DNA of 64,000 nt, from assembly GCF_900128415.1 (NCBI RefSeq), contig NZ_LT635772.1, forward strand, positions 1,550,001-1,614,000, written 5' to 3'. The translations under genes were made by a program, and so were the position numbers. The notes beneath the pieces are model-generated. The model made no database searches, had not been told where the DNA came from, and saw nothing but the letters and a program-made list of their open reading frames with translations. Each line of letters begins with the position of its first letter. The first letter of the stretch is position 1. This document shows positions 24,917-33,031 of this stretch, piece by piece. This stretch comes from Anaerococcus mediterraneensis (GTDB taxonomy: Bacteria > Bacillota > Clostridia > Tissierellales > Peptoniphilaceae).

Positions 24917-25759
24917 TTACATCTCATTAATTCTATTTGAAATAATTCTCACTACGTCAACAACCTTATCAAAGGTCAAATCTCCAATGTATTTATTTTC
25001 ACTGAGATATACTTCCCACAAGGATCTTAGGTATGAATCTTCTTTTATGTCCTCGATTATTTCCTCAGAGTCTTTCATTATCTCCTGACTTCCTCTTTTG
25101 TTTGAGGTTCTCTCTATTGCTTCTTTTAAAATTTTATAATCTATCTCATCTTTTTTTAGTTTGTAGAGGGTGTATAGGTCGTAAAAGTCTCTCATTCGTG
25201 TTGTTGTTATATTTCTTCTGATTATGGTTTCATATTTTTCAGCTACAATTGTTTCTAATGGATATGCCATTATTTTTATATTTTCTTTGCTAAAGATACA
25301 TGGATAGGTGTATTCTATTTCTTTTGGTGTTATTGCATCACCTGTTGTTAGGTCAAGTTTCATTGGATTTTTAGTTTTCCCAACATTTGCTATTAATGAA
25401 ATTCTAAAGTTCTCGTACTCATCCTCTTCTCTAATATAGCTAATGTCCTTTATTTCAAATCTTATTCCATCATCTACATTGATATTTATAATTTCTTGAA
25501 CTATTTCTTTTATTTTTTCTTCTTTTAAAGCTATGCCTTTAATGGTTGTGTCCATGTCCATAGTTGTTCTATTTTCAATCCCGATTAAAGATGATATTAA
25601 GAATCCTCCCTTTATTACAAAATTGTTTTTGTACTTTGATTTAGATAGCCTTTCTAAAAATCTTTCAAAAAAATATATTTGCAGAACTTCTTGTGACTTT
25701 AGATTTTTCTTCTCTGCCATGCTTCTTATCTTGCCCTTTATACTCTCGATATTAATCAC
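24917..25759 (-). CDS. abiEii: AbiEii/AbiGii family nucleotidyltransferase toxin
   Basis: The 280-residue protein has the nucleotidyltransferase fold: FVIKGGFLISSLIG followed by RTTMDMDTTIKG (the catalytic Asp pair), later DLTTGDAITP and EKYETIIRRN, then RDFYDLYTL. Start is a GTG behind GGAGG, overlapping the antitoxin gene by four bases. AbiEii proteins are type IV toxins whose relatives (MenT) modify tRNA 3' ends; AbiE limits phage by growth arrest. A short perfect hairpin at 24899-24911 follows the stop. Confidence 0.85.
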   Translation of the reverse strand: MINIESIKGKIRSMAEKKNLKSQEVLQIYFFERFLERLSKSKYKNNFVIKGGFLISSLIGIENRTTMDMDTTIKGIALKEEKIKEIVQEIININVDDGIRFEIKDISYIREEDEYENFRISLIANVGKTKNPMKLDLTTGDAITPKEIEYTYPCIFSKENIKIMAYPLETIVAEKYETIIRRNITTTRMRDFYDLYTLYKLKKDEIDYKILKEAIERTSNKRGSQEIMKDSEEIIEDIKEDSYLRSLWEVYLSENKYIGDLTFDKVVDVVRIISNRINEM

Positions 25760-26343
25760 AATAATACCTCCATGTATTTTCTAATTTCATTTTCTATTTT
25801 AAATAATCTACTGTATTTTATGAGTCGTCTTAGATTTTTATTTGTTGATTTAAAGTATCTTTTTATGGCTTCTGTAAAAATCTGTTTATCTATTTTTTCT
25901 CTGTCAATTATAATATCGCAAATTGTTCGATCAATATCATAAACTGGGATAAGGTTGCCTTGTGGTGATTTTATTTCTGCCTTTCCTAGTTCGTATAAAT
26001 CTTTTTTTACATAGTGAACTTGTAGATCCTCATATCTTTTTTTGATATGGCTGGCATTGTAGCCTTGGGGTACAGATATATGAAATACATTTGGGGTCCT
26101 ATCTGATAAGTCATGTAGATATAGGGCTGTTTGATGGGAAAATATAATTCGATTGCTATTTGATGATATTAAAACAAAATCGTCTATTACTTTTCCTTTT
26201 AATTGATATAGTCCTGGTCTTAATCTTTCTAATTGTCCGATTTTTGTTAATTCTGATAGATTATGCCTAGTATATCCAAGGTCTTCTGCTTCTTTGTTGG
26301 TTATTACTAAATTTTCTTGTATATATTCTTTAAGTGTATTCAT
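25756..26343 (-). CDS. abiEi: AbiEi-type antitoxin/transcriptional regulator
   Basis: The 195-residue protein begins with the AbiEi winged-helix domain (ITNKEAEDLGYTRHNLSEL, then LERLRPGLYQL) and continues with the AbiEi C-terminal domain (HQTALYLHDLSDRTP, YDIDRTICDII). GAGGAGG lies before the ATG. AbiEi proteins bind their own promoter and neutralise the toxin indirectly; here it is the first gene of the two-gene operon, as expected for a type IV system. Confidence 0.85.
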   Translation of the reverse strand: MNTLKEYIQENLVITNKEAEDLGYTRHNLSELTKIGQLERLRPGLYQLKGKVIDDFVLISSNSNRIIFSHQTALYLHDLSDRTPNVFHISVPQGYNASHIKKRYEDLQVHYVKKDLYELGKAEIKSPQGNLIPVYDIDRTICDIIIDREKIDKQIFTEAIKRYFKSTNKNLRRLIKYSRLFKIENEIRKYMEVLL

Positions 26344-26457
26344 AGTCCGCCTCCTCTCGTTTACGCTTTTATTATATGTTATAAAAGCGAATATGTAAAG
26401 TTGCTTATGAGTTTTCCATTTTTTGAAAAAGGATGTAACGAAATATTACTACCTTTA

Positions 26458-26488
26458 ATAAAAAAGAGCAGCCTTTTAAGCTACTCTT
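26458..26488 (-). terminator. Intrinsic terminator downstream of recombinase C
   Basis: Stem AAGAGTAGC/GCTGCTCTT (one G-T pair), seven-base loop, then six Ts on the minus strand. It ends transcripts coming from the serine recombinase gene before the AbiE operon. Confidence 0.75.
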
Positions 26489-26530
26489 GTAGAAAGTACA
26501 AAATGGGTTAATTATATTTTTTGTGTTTCC

Positions 26531-26660
26531 TCATACTAGTCTCAAAACTACTCTTACATCCATGTAGTTTTTTTGAGTCTTTTTGACGTATCCTTCTTCA
26601 TCTTTATCGAAGACAAAATGCTTATAAAACTGCTTAAAATGCAGGATTTCTAAATTTACA
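26531..26660 (-). pseudogene. Possible 3' fragment of an integration target gene
   Basis: Directly after, and in a different frame from, the recombinase stop, an open frame without start reads LEILHFKQFYKHFVFDKDEE, then KTQKNYMDVRVVLRLV and a stop. At the other recombinases in this window the equivalent position holds the 3' end of the target gene rlmD, so this may be the end of a different target. I do not recognise the protein. Confidence 0.35.
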
Positions 26661-28332
26661 TCTTTTGTATCAACGCTATAGTCTCAACTTGTTCTTCATT
26701 GTCCAAACTTATATTCAAGTCATCGTCTATAATTGGGAGCTTGAAAGTAATTGATTTTAGCCATTGTCCGTTAGGTTGTTTTTCTTCATAAACTTGAATT
26801 TCAGAAATCAAAGCTGTAATTAACTGCCTACGCTCTACATCATTCATGACTTTATAGAGTTTATCAAAATAGATCAAAACCTTATATATGTTATCTCCTG
26901 TGAGTTTTTCAGCTTCAATAGTCTGTTTCTTTGCTTTCGCATCAATTAGTGATGATTCTAATTCATCTATTTTGTCATACATACGATATAGTCTATCATC
27001 TAAATCCTGTTTCCTTCTCTTATAATGCTTATCTTCAACATCTAAATTATCTATTTCCTCAATTAGCTTAAACTTTGTAGAATGACTCTTCCTCAATTCC
27101 TTTTGGTAATTATCTATTTCTTTTTCTATTTCAGAGGTGTCCACCTTCATGTTGATTTTTTCTTCCATAATAGAAGCAAATTTCGGATTACTTACAATCT
27201 TGACAATCACCTCTGCAACAGCATCATCTAACAATTCTTCTCTAATTTGCTTACTGAATGTACACTTATGACCCCTTATCATCTGCCTATGTTTACAACC
27301 ATAGTAATAAAAATCTTTATATTTTGTGCCATCTTTCTTTTTCTTGGTACACTTGTTTCCAAACATTCCCACTCCACATATCGGGCATTTTACAATTCCA
27401 GAAAGCAAGTGTGTGCGTGTATCTTTTCCTTTATTCACATGTTCATATTTCTTTGCTTGAGATTTTAGCTTAACCTGAGCAGCTTGCCAAACTTCATCGG
27501 AAACTATAGCTTCATGTATCCCTTCAGATATTAGATATTCATCTTGTTCAACCTGCTTATATTCATTTCTTGTACCATGAACTTTTTCTAAAGTTCTTCT
27601 TCCAAATGCTATTTTTCCATTATATACAGGATTCTTTAATATCTTTCTTATAAGACCTGCATCAAACAAAGGATTCTTACCATTCTGTCTTGGGATTTTT
27701 CTAATTCCATGATTCTCTAAGTATTTAGATAGCCCATTGGCTCCTATCGTAGTATTTACATACTGGTCGAAAATCGTTCTTATGGCAACTGCCTCTTCCT
27801 CATTTATAAACAGCTTGCCATCTTCAAGTTTATATCCATACGGAGCAAAGCCACCATTCCATTTTCCTTCCCTTGCTTTTTGAATGCGACCTTCCATTGT
27901 TTGAATACGAATGTTTTCTCTTTCTATTTCAGCCACAGCTGATAAAACAGAAATCATTAGTTTCCCAGCATCTTTAGATGAATCAATGCCATCTTCAACA
28001 CAGATAAGATTAACTCCATAATCCTGCATTATCTGAAGTGTAGAAAGAACATCAGCTGCATTTCTTGCAAATCTTGATAACTTAAACACAAGAACAAAAG
28101 ATACTCCATCTTTTCCAGATTTTATATCTTCCATCATTCGATTGAACTGTTTTCTACCTTCAATAGACTTGCCAGACTTTCCGGCATCTTCATACTCTCC
28201 GACAATTTCGTAATCGTTGTAAATAGCAAAAGCTTTCATTCGTGATTTTTGTGCCTCTAACGAATACCCCTCTATCTGTATTGACGTAGATACTCGTGTA
28301 TAGAGGTATACTTTTATTTTTTCTTTTAACAT
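26656..28332 (-). CDS. Large serine recombinase (unit C)
   Basis: The 558-residue protein has the resolvase N-terminus (VYLYTRVSTSIQIEGYSLEAQ with catalytic Ser17, and KLSRFARNAADV), a central Recombinase domain, a zinc ribbon (CPICGVGMFG, then a CKHR) and a coiled coil at about 400-480. It is not closely similar to the 604/596-residue pair in this window, so it belongs to another element. The ATG has GAGG upstream, and a terminator follows. It could mobilise the DNA running to the right (cargo C, replication gene, PcfB). Confidence 0.9.
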   Translation of the reverse strand: MLKEKIKVYLYTRVSTSIQIEGYSLEAQKSRMKAFAIYNDYEIVGEYEDAGKSGKSIEGRKQFNRMMEDIKSGKDGVSFVLVFKLSRFARNAADVLSTLQIMQDYGVNLICVEDGIDSSKDAGKLMISVLSAVAEIERENIRIQTMEGRIQKAREGKWNGGFAPYGYKLEDGKLFINEEEAVAIRTIFDQYVNTTIGANGLSKYLENHGIRKIPRQNGKNPLFDAGLIRKILKNPVYNGKIAFGRRTLEKVHGTRNEYKQVEQDEYLISEGIHEAIVSDEVWQAAQVKLKSQAKKYEHVNKGKDTRTHLLSGIVKCPICGVGMFGNKCTKKKKDGTKYKDFYYYGCKHRQMIRGHKCTFSKQIREELLDDAVAEVIVKIVSNPKFASIMEEKINMKVDTSEIEKEIDNYQKELRKSHSTKFKLIEEIDNLDVEDKHYKRRKQDLDDRLYRMYDKIDELESSLIDAKAKKQTIEAEKLTGDNIYKVLIYFDKLYKVMNDVERRQLITALISEIQVYEEKQPNGQWLKSITFKLPIIDDDLNISLDNEEQVETIALIQKM

Positions 28333-28423
28333 AGCATTAACCTCAATATAATTTTTCTATATCATATATAATTTTTTGAATTTAAGTTTGGACTATCATT
28401 TCAAGTATATTATAACACTTTTA

Positions 28424-28585
28424 TTAGTCCGTCTCAATTTGTGTTTTTGCCATGTCAAAACTATTTTTCATCTCTTGATTTTTTGCTGGCGTTGGATCGG
28501 GCAGATTATCTAAATCTAAAACACCAGCATATTTTGCAATCAGATTTGCTATTAAGTCAGCCAATCCATTCCAGTCATTGTCCAA
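28424..28585 (-). CDS. Small acidic protein, 53 aa, TTG start
   Basis: A TTG at 28583-28585 lies seven bases after a strong AGAGGAGG and opens a 53-residue frame beginning MDNDWNGLADLIANLI, with LDLDNLPDPTPAKNQ in the middle and ending QIETD. It is amphipathic and acidic. It is the gene next upstream of the serine recombinase, 92 bases away, in the same direction. No family recognised; small genes preceding integrases can be accessory or directionality factors. Confidence 0.5.
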   Translation of the reverse strand: MDNDWNGLADLIANLIAKYAGVLDLDNLPDPTPAKNQEMKNSFDMAKTQIETD

Positions 28586-28666
28586 TATATACCTCCTCTC
28601 TCTAAAGTTTTATATCTAATAATTATTTGTTTAATTAAGTTTTACGACATTGACAAGTGCTTTGGA

Positions 28667-28885
28667 TTAGCAACATAGGAATCTCACCTCCGCCTCTATT
28701 CCGGATGAGCCGGCTTCAACCTTAGAAGTATCATTATCCTCATTTTCTTCATAGCGGATAGGGTATCCCTCCCTATATTCAAACTCTTACTTATCGCTCA
28801 CTTTCTTTTTGCTTAGCAGTACTTGTTTTTCCGAATTATTCAGCAGAAAGATCTTGGCGGCTAGGTTATTACGCTCCAAAAATAA
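28667..28885 (-). pseudogene. Degenerate gene with one in-frame stop
   Basis: One frame reads RNNLAAKIFLLNNSEKQVLL, then VSDK, a TAA, and EFEYREGYPIRYEENEDND to EAEVRFL. The piece is clearly more G+C-rich than its surroundings, so it was acquired. Product unknown; no start codon is obvious. Confidence 0.35.
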
Positions 28886-28999
28886 TTAACGTCTTGTCTT
28901 GGTCTATTCAATTGTTAAGGTTCAAAATTTATCGAGAGCTATTAGTCTTTTTAAAATTTGACCATCAGAAAATATTTATCCTGATGAAACAAAATTCTA

Positions 29000-29147
29000 T
29001 AAATTACCCTCTTATACTTAACAGTGAAAAGAAGCCTTTCTTGGTAACCAATTTTGAAATAGAATTTGCTTATGTAAAAAGGTCCAATTCCCACTGCATA
29101 AGTAGCAGTGAAAATTAGACCCTCTTGGTAATTGTCATCTAAAAGTC
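29000..29147. repeat. Two tandem copies of the AGTGAAAA...TTGGTAA motif
   Basis: Blocks at about 29016-29048 and 29106-29140 share AGTGAAAA, a C-rich run and CTTGGTAA with each other and with 9401-9436 and 54610-54645. They lie in a gene-free stretch (28670-29430) otherwise holding only decayed sequence. They may be a relic of the flank that accompanies the unit A/B recombinases. Confidence 0.4.
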
Positions 29148-29363
29148 TTCTAGCATTTCTTTAATTTTCTAATCGCCTTTTAAGTGTCATATTTACATTT
29201 TTATTATCTCTGACATACTTTGATACCTTTTATACTCAAAGTCTTTAATAGTGGCTTTCCACCTCTTTTTATCTATAAAGATTCTCCTACATCATAGTTC
29301 ATTTTTTTATTTCCACCTTTCTGTCTTAGTTTGTCTTTATCTTCTTCATACCATTTTATATTT
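29148..29363. repeat. Direct repeat C, left copy (replisome-organizer 3' tail)
   Basis: About 215 bases are repeated with roughly 90% identity at 36740-36960 in the same orientation. On the minus strand both encode the end of the replisome organizer (WYE-DKDKL-QKG, then MNYDVGESL and stop) plus downstream sequence. The two copies bracket exactly the AraC-ECF-ABC operon at 29431-36498. Confidence 0.8.
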
Positions 29364-29411
29364 AGAAATAAAAAATAGATGAGATCTTTTGGATTCTGTT
29401 ATGAAAAATCT

Positions 29412-29447
29412 AAAACGAACCTAAATTTTATTATTCAGGTTCGTTTT
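29412..29447 (-). terminator. Hairpin overlapping end of araC gene
   Basis: Inverted repeat AAAACGAACCT/AGGTTCGTTTT with a 14-base loop containing the stop codon region, followed by AGATTTTTC on the minus strand. Probably ends the six-gene operon. Confidence 0.6.
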
Positions 29448-30363
29448 GTTTTCTATATTGGCTAGGACTAAGTCCTGTGAAATCTTTGAATGCTCTGTTG
29501 AAATTAGATGGATTCTGAAAGTTTAGATCATTGCTTATTTCTAGTATGGATTTATCTGTGTTTATAAGCAAATCTTCTGAATATATTAGTTTTAACCTTT
29601 GGATATACTTCATCGGCGTGTATTGAAAGGATCTTGTGAATTTTGTGTTTAGAGTAGATTTTGATATTTTAAATTTTTTCGCTAGATGATCTAAGTTTAG
29701 ATTTTTATCCAGGTTTTCTTTCATATATTTCTCTACTTCTTCCATTAGTTTATCCCCTCCGGGCGTGAAATAATTGGTCTTACTTGGATTTATGCCAACT
29801 TTTCCTATTCTATATATGAGTTCCAAGGATTTTAATTTTATAAATAGCATATCCCTTTCTTTAAGTGCTTGAATTAATTCATTTGCAAGTTTTACCAAAT
29901 CTTCGTTTTTAATGACACATCCCATGTCTTTTACATTTTTAAATTTATATATAAATTCTCCAATGTATGGAAAGTAGGGGGAATTTTTATCCAAGATTTT
30001 ATCTGCTATTACTATGTTAAATGCCGTGGTTCGATGACTTGTTGTGGAAGAAAATTTTGAATTTGGTATTGATCTTCCTACGAATATTTCATTTGTAGTT
30101 ATGAGAACTTTGCTATTGTTTATGTAAGTGAAATGATTGCCTTCATAGCAGTATCCTATCCTATAGCCTCTATTTCCCTCCGTAGAAGAGTTATGGGCGT
30201 TGTATTTCTTCTTTAGACTGATGTAGAGTACAAAGACCCCCGGAAATATTTCGTAAGAGGTCATCTTATTTTCAGGGCTTTCTAAGCCTATATAATTTAT
30301 AATTCTAGGATCCTCTGTGGGAAATTCTTCGAACCCCCAAGATTTAAGTCTATTCTCTTTCAT
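29431..30363 (-). CDS. AraC-family transcriptional regulator (YbtA-like position)
   Basis: The 310-residue protein has a variable N-terminal sensing domain and a C-terminal double HTH (LDHLAKKFKISKSTLNTKF, then ILEISNDLNFQNPSNFNRAFK, then GLSPSQYRK). It is the last gene of the operon, overlapping the ATPase gene by four bases. AraC regulators next to siderophore transport genes (YbtA, PchR) sense the imported metallophore and activate uptake; the same logic is likely here but unproven. Confidence 0.85.
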   Translation of the reverse strand: MKENRLKSWGFEEFPTEDPRIINYIGLESPENKMTSYEIFPGVFVLYISLKKKYNAHNSSTEGNRGYRIGYCYEGNHFTYINNSKVLITTNEIFVGRSIPNSKFSSTTSHRTTAFNIVIADKILDKNSPYFPYIGEFIYKFKNVKDMGCVIKNEDLVKLANELIQALKERDMLFIKLKSLELIYRIGKVGINPSKTNYFTPGGDKLMEEVEKYMKENLDKNLNLDHLAKKFKISKSTLNTKFTRSFQYTPMKYIQRLKLIYSEDLLINTDKSILEISNDLNFQNPSNFNRAFKDFTGLSPSQYRKQNEPE

Positions 30364-31751
30364 ACAAACTCCACTATATTTTCTTTCGAATTTTTTATAA
30401 ATTCATAGTCATGGCTTATGACGATTATTGTCTTTCCTTCATCTTTCATCTCTTTTAATATTCCAATTAGTCTTTTCATATTTTCAAAACACAGTCCAGA
30501 TGTAGGTTCGTCAAGCACCACGATTTCCTTTGGACTTGCCATTGCTAGTCCCAGAGCGAGTCTTTGTTTTTCTCCTCCAGATAACTTCTGTGGGTGGCTT
30601 TCTCTCCTATCCCAGAGCTCTAGTTTCTTTAATATTTCTTCAATCTTTTTTTCGTCATCTGTTACTATTTTCATCTCCGTTAAAACGGATTCTGTAAATA
30701 GCTGATAATTGATATCCTGCATCACTAGAGAAATATAGTCTCCATGGTTTTTTATTCTTCTATTTTTGTAAAATACTTCGCCCTTTTGCTTCTTATTAAG
30801 ACCGCAAAGATTTCTTATAAATGAAGATTTACCAATTCCATTTGCTCCTATTATGAAATATATTCCCGGATCAAAGCTCATTGAAAAATCAAATAGCTTG
30901 GGATTTTTTTCATATTGGCAGGAAAAATCTCTACATACAAGTGATTTTTCTTCATCGAAACTGTGGTCGAATAGGTTCTTCACTTCGTAGCTTTTACTTA
31001 TAAGTTCTTCTTTTTCTATGTCTTTAAGGGTTCTAAGTCTGTGCTTTTCAAGTATTTCTTCTGAGATTCTATCTTTACTATAGGATAAAATTTTCCGATT
31101 TTCAATTACAAGTAGTCTGTCCATTATTTCTTTTAAATAGTAGAGTCTATGCTCAGCGATGATTATTATCTTGCCCAAGGATTTTAAAACCTCTAGGCAG
31201 TGGGTCAATTTTTCTATGGATTCTCTGTCTAAGGATGCGGATGGTTCGTCGAAAATATATATTTCATTGTCCATAACCGCCACAGAATTTATGGCTATTA
31301 GCTGTTTCTGCCCTCCTGATAGTTTGAATAAATCATTGCCTAAAAGATCCTGACTATTTAGTAGTTTTGAAAAATATTCTATCTTTTCATAAATTTTATC
31401 CCTAGAAACATTCCTGTTTTCTAGGGCAAATGCGATTTCATCTAGGGAATTAATGGCGTAGAATTGATTTTTTGGATTTTGAAAGACTGTTGAGATGAAT
31501 TTTGATCTGTCGGTTATATCCAACTTCAAAATACTTTCTCCATCAAATAAAAGATCCCCTTCCATCTTTGCCATATCAACTTCTGGTATAATTCCATTTA
31601 TAGTCTTGATTAGAGATGATTTACCACATCCAGATCTGCCTGTGATGACATTTATAGATCCCTTTTCAAATTTTAAATTTATATCTTCAAGTATTCTATT
31701 TTCTCCCTCATCTTCTTTGAATGAAAGAGAAAAATTCTTAAATTCTAGCAT
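30360..31751 (-). CDS. ECF transporter ATPase, tandem EcfA-EcfA' fusion (cargo C)
   Basis: The 463-residue protein contains two ABC domains. The first has Walker A GRSGCGKSS near residue 40, signature LSGGQKQL and Walker B IYIFDEPSASLD; the second has GANGIGKSS near 304, LSGGEKQR and IVVLDEPTSGL. The pair replaces the separate EcfA1 and EcfA2 and powers the T and S components encoded just upstream, whose genes it overlaps by seven bases. This arrangement is usual for MptD-type and cobalt-type ECF systems. Confidence 0.85.
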   Translation of the reverse strand: MLEFKNFSLSFKEDEGENRILEDINLKFEKGSINVITGRSGCGKSSLIKTINGIIPEVDMAKMEGDLLFDGESILKLDITDRSKFISTVFQNPKNQFYAINSLDEIAFALENRNVSRDKIYEKIEYFSKLLNSQDLLGNDLFKLSGGQKQLIAINSVAVMDNEIYIFDEPSASLDRESIEKLTHCLEVLKSLGKIIIIAEHRLYYLKEIMDRLLVIENRKILSYSKDRISEEILEKHRLRTLKDIEKEELISKSYEVKNLFDHSFDEEKSLVCRDFSCQYEKNPKLFDFSMSFDPGIYFIIGANGIGKSSFIRNLCGLNKKQKGEVFYKNRRIKNHGDYISLVMQDINYQLFTESVLTEMKIVTDDEKKIEEILKKLELWDRRESHPQKLSGGEKQRLALGLAMASPKEIVVLDEPTSGLCFENMKRLIGILKEMKDEGKTIIVISHDYEFIKNSKENIVEFV

Positions 31752-32440
31752 ATTTTTATCCTTATAAATAATATTATTATATAAATTCCGAAACTAAGTA
31801 GGACATAGTCCGCCGTTTTAAGCCTTGCACATGATATGGAAGACCTCTCTTTATTCATTTTCATGCCTCTTGTCATGGCAGATATCGCAACATTGTCCGC
31901 TGTTTGAGATACAATCATAAGTAATGGCACAAATCTATATTCCAGTATCTTCGCCAGATTTTTAAAGAAGTTTTTCATCGTAAGTCCATGCATGTACATA
32001 GCTTCTCCGATGATTTTGTAATCTTCTTTTATAGAATAGAAAAATCTAAACATTACAGAAATTGGTATGATTATATAGTCTGGAAATTTGATTTTCTTTA
32101 GTGAATAGACGAGATCGCTCATCTTAGTAGTTGTCACAGTGTAATAACCCATCATCACTCCTGGAAGTATTCTAAGTATTATTCCGCAGTAGAGATTAAA
32201 GACCATCCCTAAATAAGAATTTGGATACTTGGATGCTACTATCTGTCCTACTACGGCTATCCCAGTATAAAAAAGTCCCTTACCAATAAGGGACCATTTT
32301 TTATCTAGGATTGCAAGTAGGTATGGAAATATAGCTAACAAAATTCCAAGGTATTTATAACTCATACTAATGGAACCTTCTGTTGCAGATACCCCTATGA
32401 TAATTGTTAAGAATAATTTTGTCCTAAAATCAATTTTCAT
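31745..32440 (-). CDS. ECF transporter transmembrane component EcfT (cargo C)
   Basis: The 231-residue protein has about five membrane helices and the EcfT coupling region: KKIKFPDYIIIPISVMFRFF, then the DYKIIGEAMYMHGL helix and ISAMTRGMKM (the A-R-G motif). EcfT links the ATPases to the S component. Start overlaps the S gene stop (TAATG). Confidence 0.85.
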   Translation of the reverse strand: MKIDFRTKLFLTIIIGVSATEGSISMSYKYLGILLAIFPYLLAILDKKWSLIGKGLFYTGIAVVGQIVASKYPNSYLGMVFNLYCGIILRILPGVMMGYYTVTTTKMSDLVYSLKKIKFPDYIIIPISVMFRFFYSIKEDYKIIGEAMYMHGLTMKNFFKNLAKILEYRFVPLLMIVSQTADNVAISAMTRGMKMNKERSSISCARLKTADYVLLSFGIYIIILFIRIKIC

Positions 32441-33021
32441 TAAGCCATTCCCGCTTTTTTAAAATGTTTATTTAAGATTTTAATTCCAATGGTACATCCT
32501 ATGTATCCACCGAGCATACCTAGTAGAACTACAGGTATAAAGGACCAGTTTGGCATAACTGAGAGTAGTTTTTCTGCATATTCAGCCCCATAGCCTTGGT
32601 CGATTAAAGACTGTAAATAGGCATCTCTAGCAAAGTAGATTGGTATTAAATTTGCAGCTGCAAAAATCATAAAGACTGTGTAGGTTAGTCTTGCAGTTTT
32701 TATTGACTTATAGCCACCCTTTTTTAATATAATTTCACAGATTAATGACAATAAAATTATGGCAGGTAGAACTATCGCTCCATGACCTGACATTGAAAAT
32801 GTAAGTCCAAATACTATTCCCATGATTAAGATCATGCCAAATTTATCTATCTTTGTTGAATAAAGCATAAATACTGGTCCTGAAACTAAACCGCAAGCAA
32901 ATGGAACTAGGGGCATAAGTACAGGTATAAAACCTATCATACCTCCACACCAGAGTGCCATTACAGTTAAAAGCGAAAATACTCCTGCATTTATTAAATC
33001 TCGAATTCCAAATTTATTCAT
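32440..33021 (-). CDS. MptD-family ECF transporter S component (cargo C)
   Basis: The protein (about 193 residues) has six hydrophobic segments and the family features FGIRDLINAGVFSLL at the start, LMPLVPFACGLVSGPVFMLY and the end LLGMLGGYIGCTIGIKILNKHFKKAG. The ATG is chosen for AAGGAGG seven bases upstream; the longer frame begins inside the preceding ABC gene. The S component binds the substrate in the membrane. Substrates of MptD-type S components are not settled; iron-regulated heme-importing ECF systems are a precedent for this kind of locus. Confidence 0.8.
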   Translation of the reverse strand: MNKFGIRDLINAGVFSLLTVMALWCGGMIGFIPVLMPLVPFACGLVSGPVFMLYSTKIDKFGMILIMGIVFGLTFSMSGHGAIVLPAIILLSLICEIILKKGGYKSIKTARLTYTVFMIFAAANLIPIYFARDAYLQSLIDQGYGAEYAEKLLSVMPNWSFIPVVLLGMLGGYIGCTIGIKILNKHFKKAGMA

Positions 33022-33031
33022 TTTTTCCTCC

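Noticed and set aside
28894..29118. 74-codon plus-strand frame
   Set aside because: No ribosome-binding site, no family features, and it spans the repeated TTGGTAA motifs.
30360..33021. Naming the ECF module as a heme or a specific vitamin transporter
   Set aside because: S-component specificity cannot be read from sequence here, and no riboswitch or pathway gene supports a vitamin.
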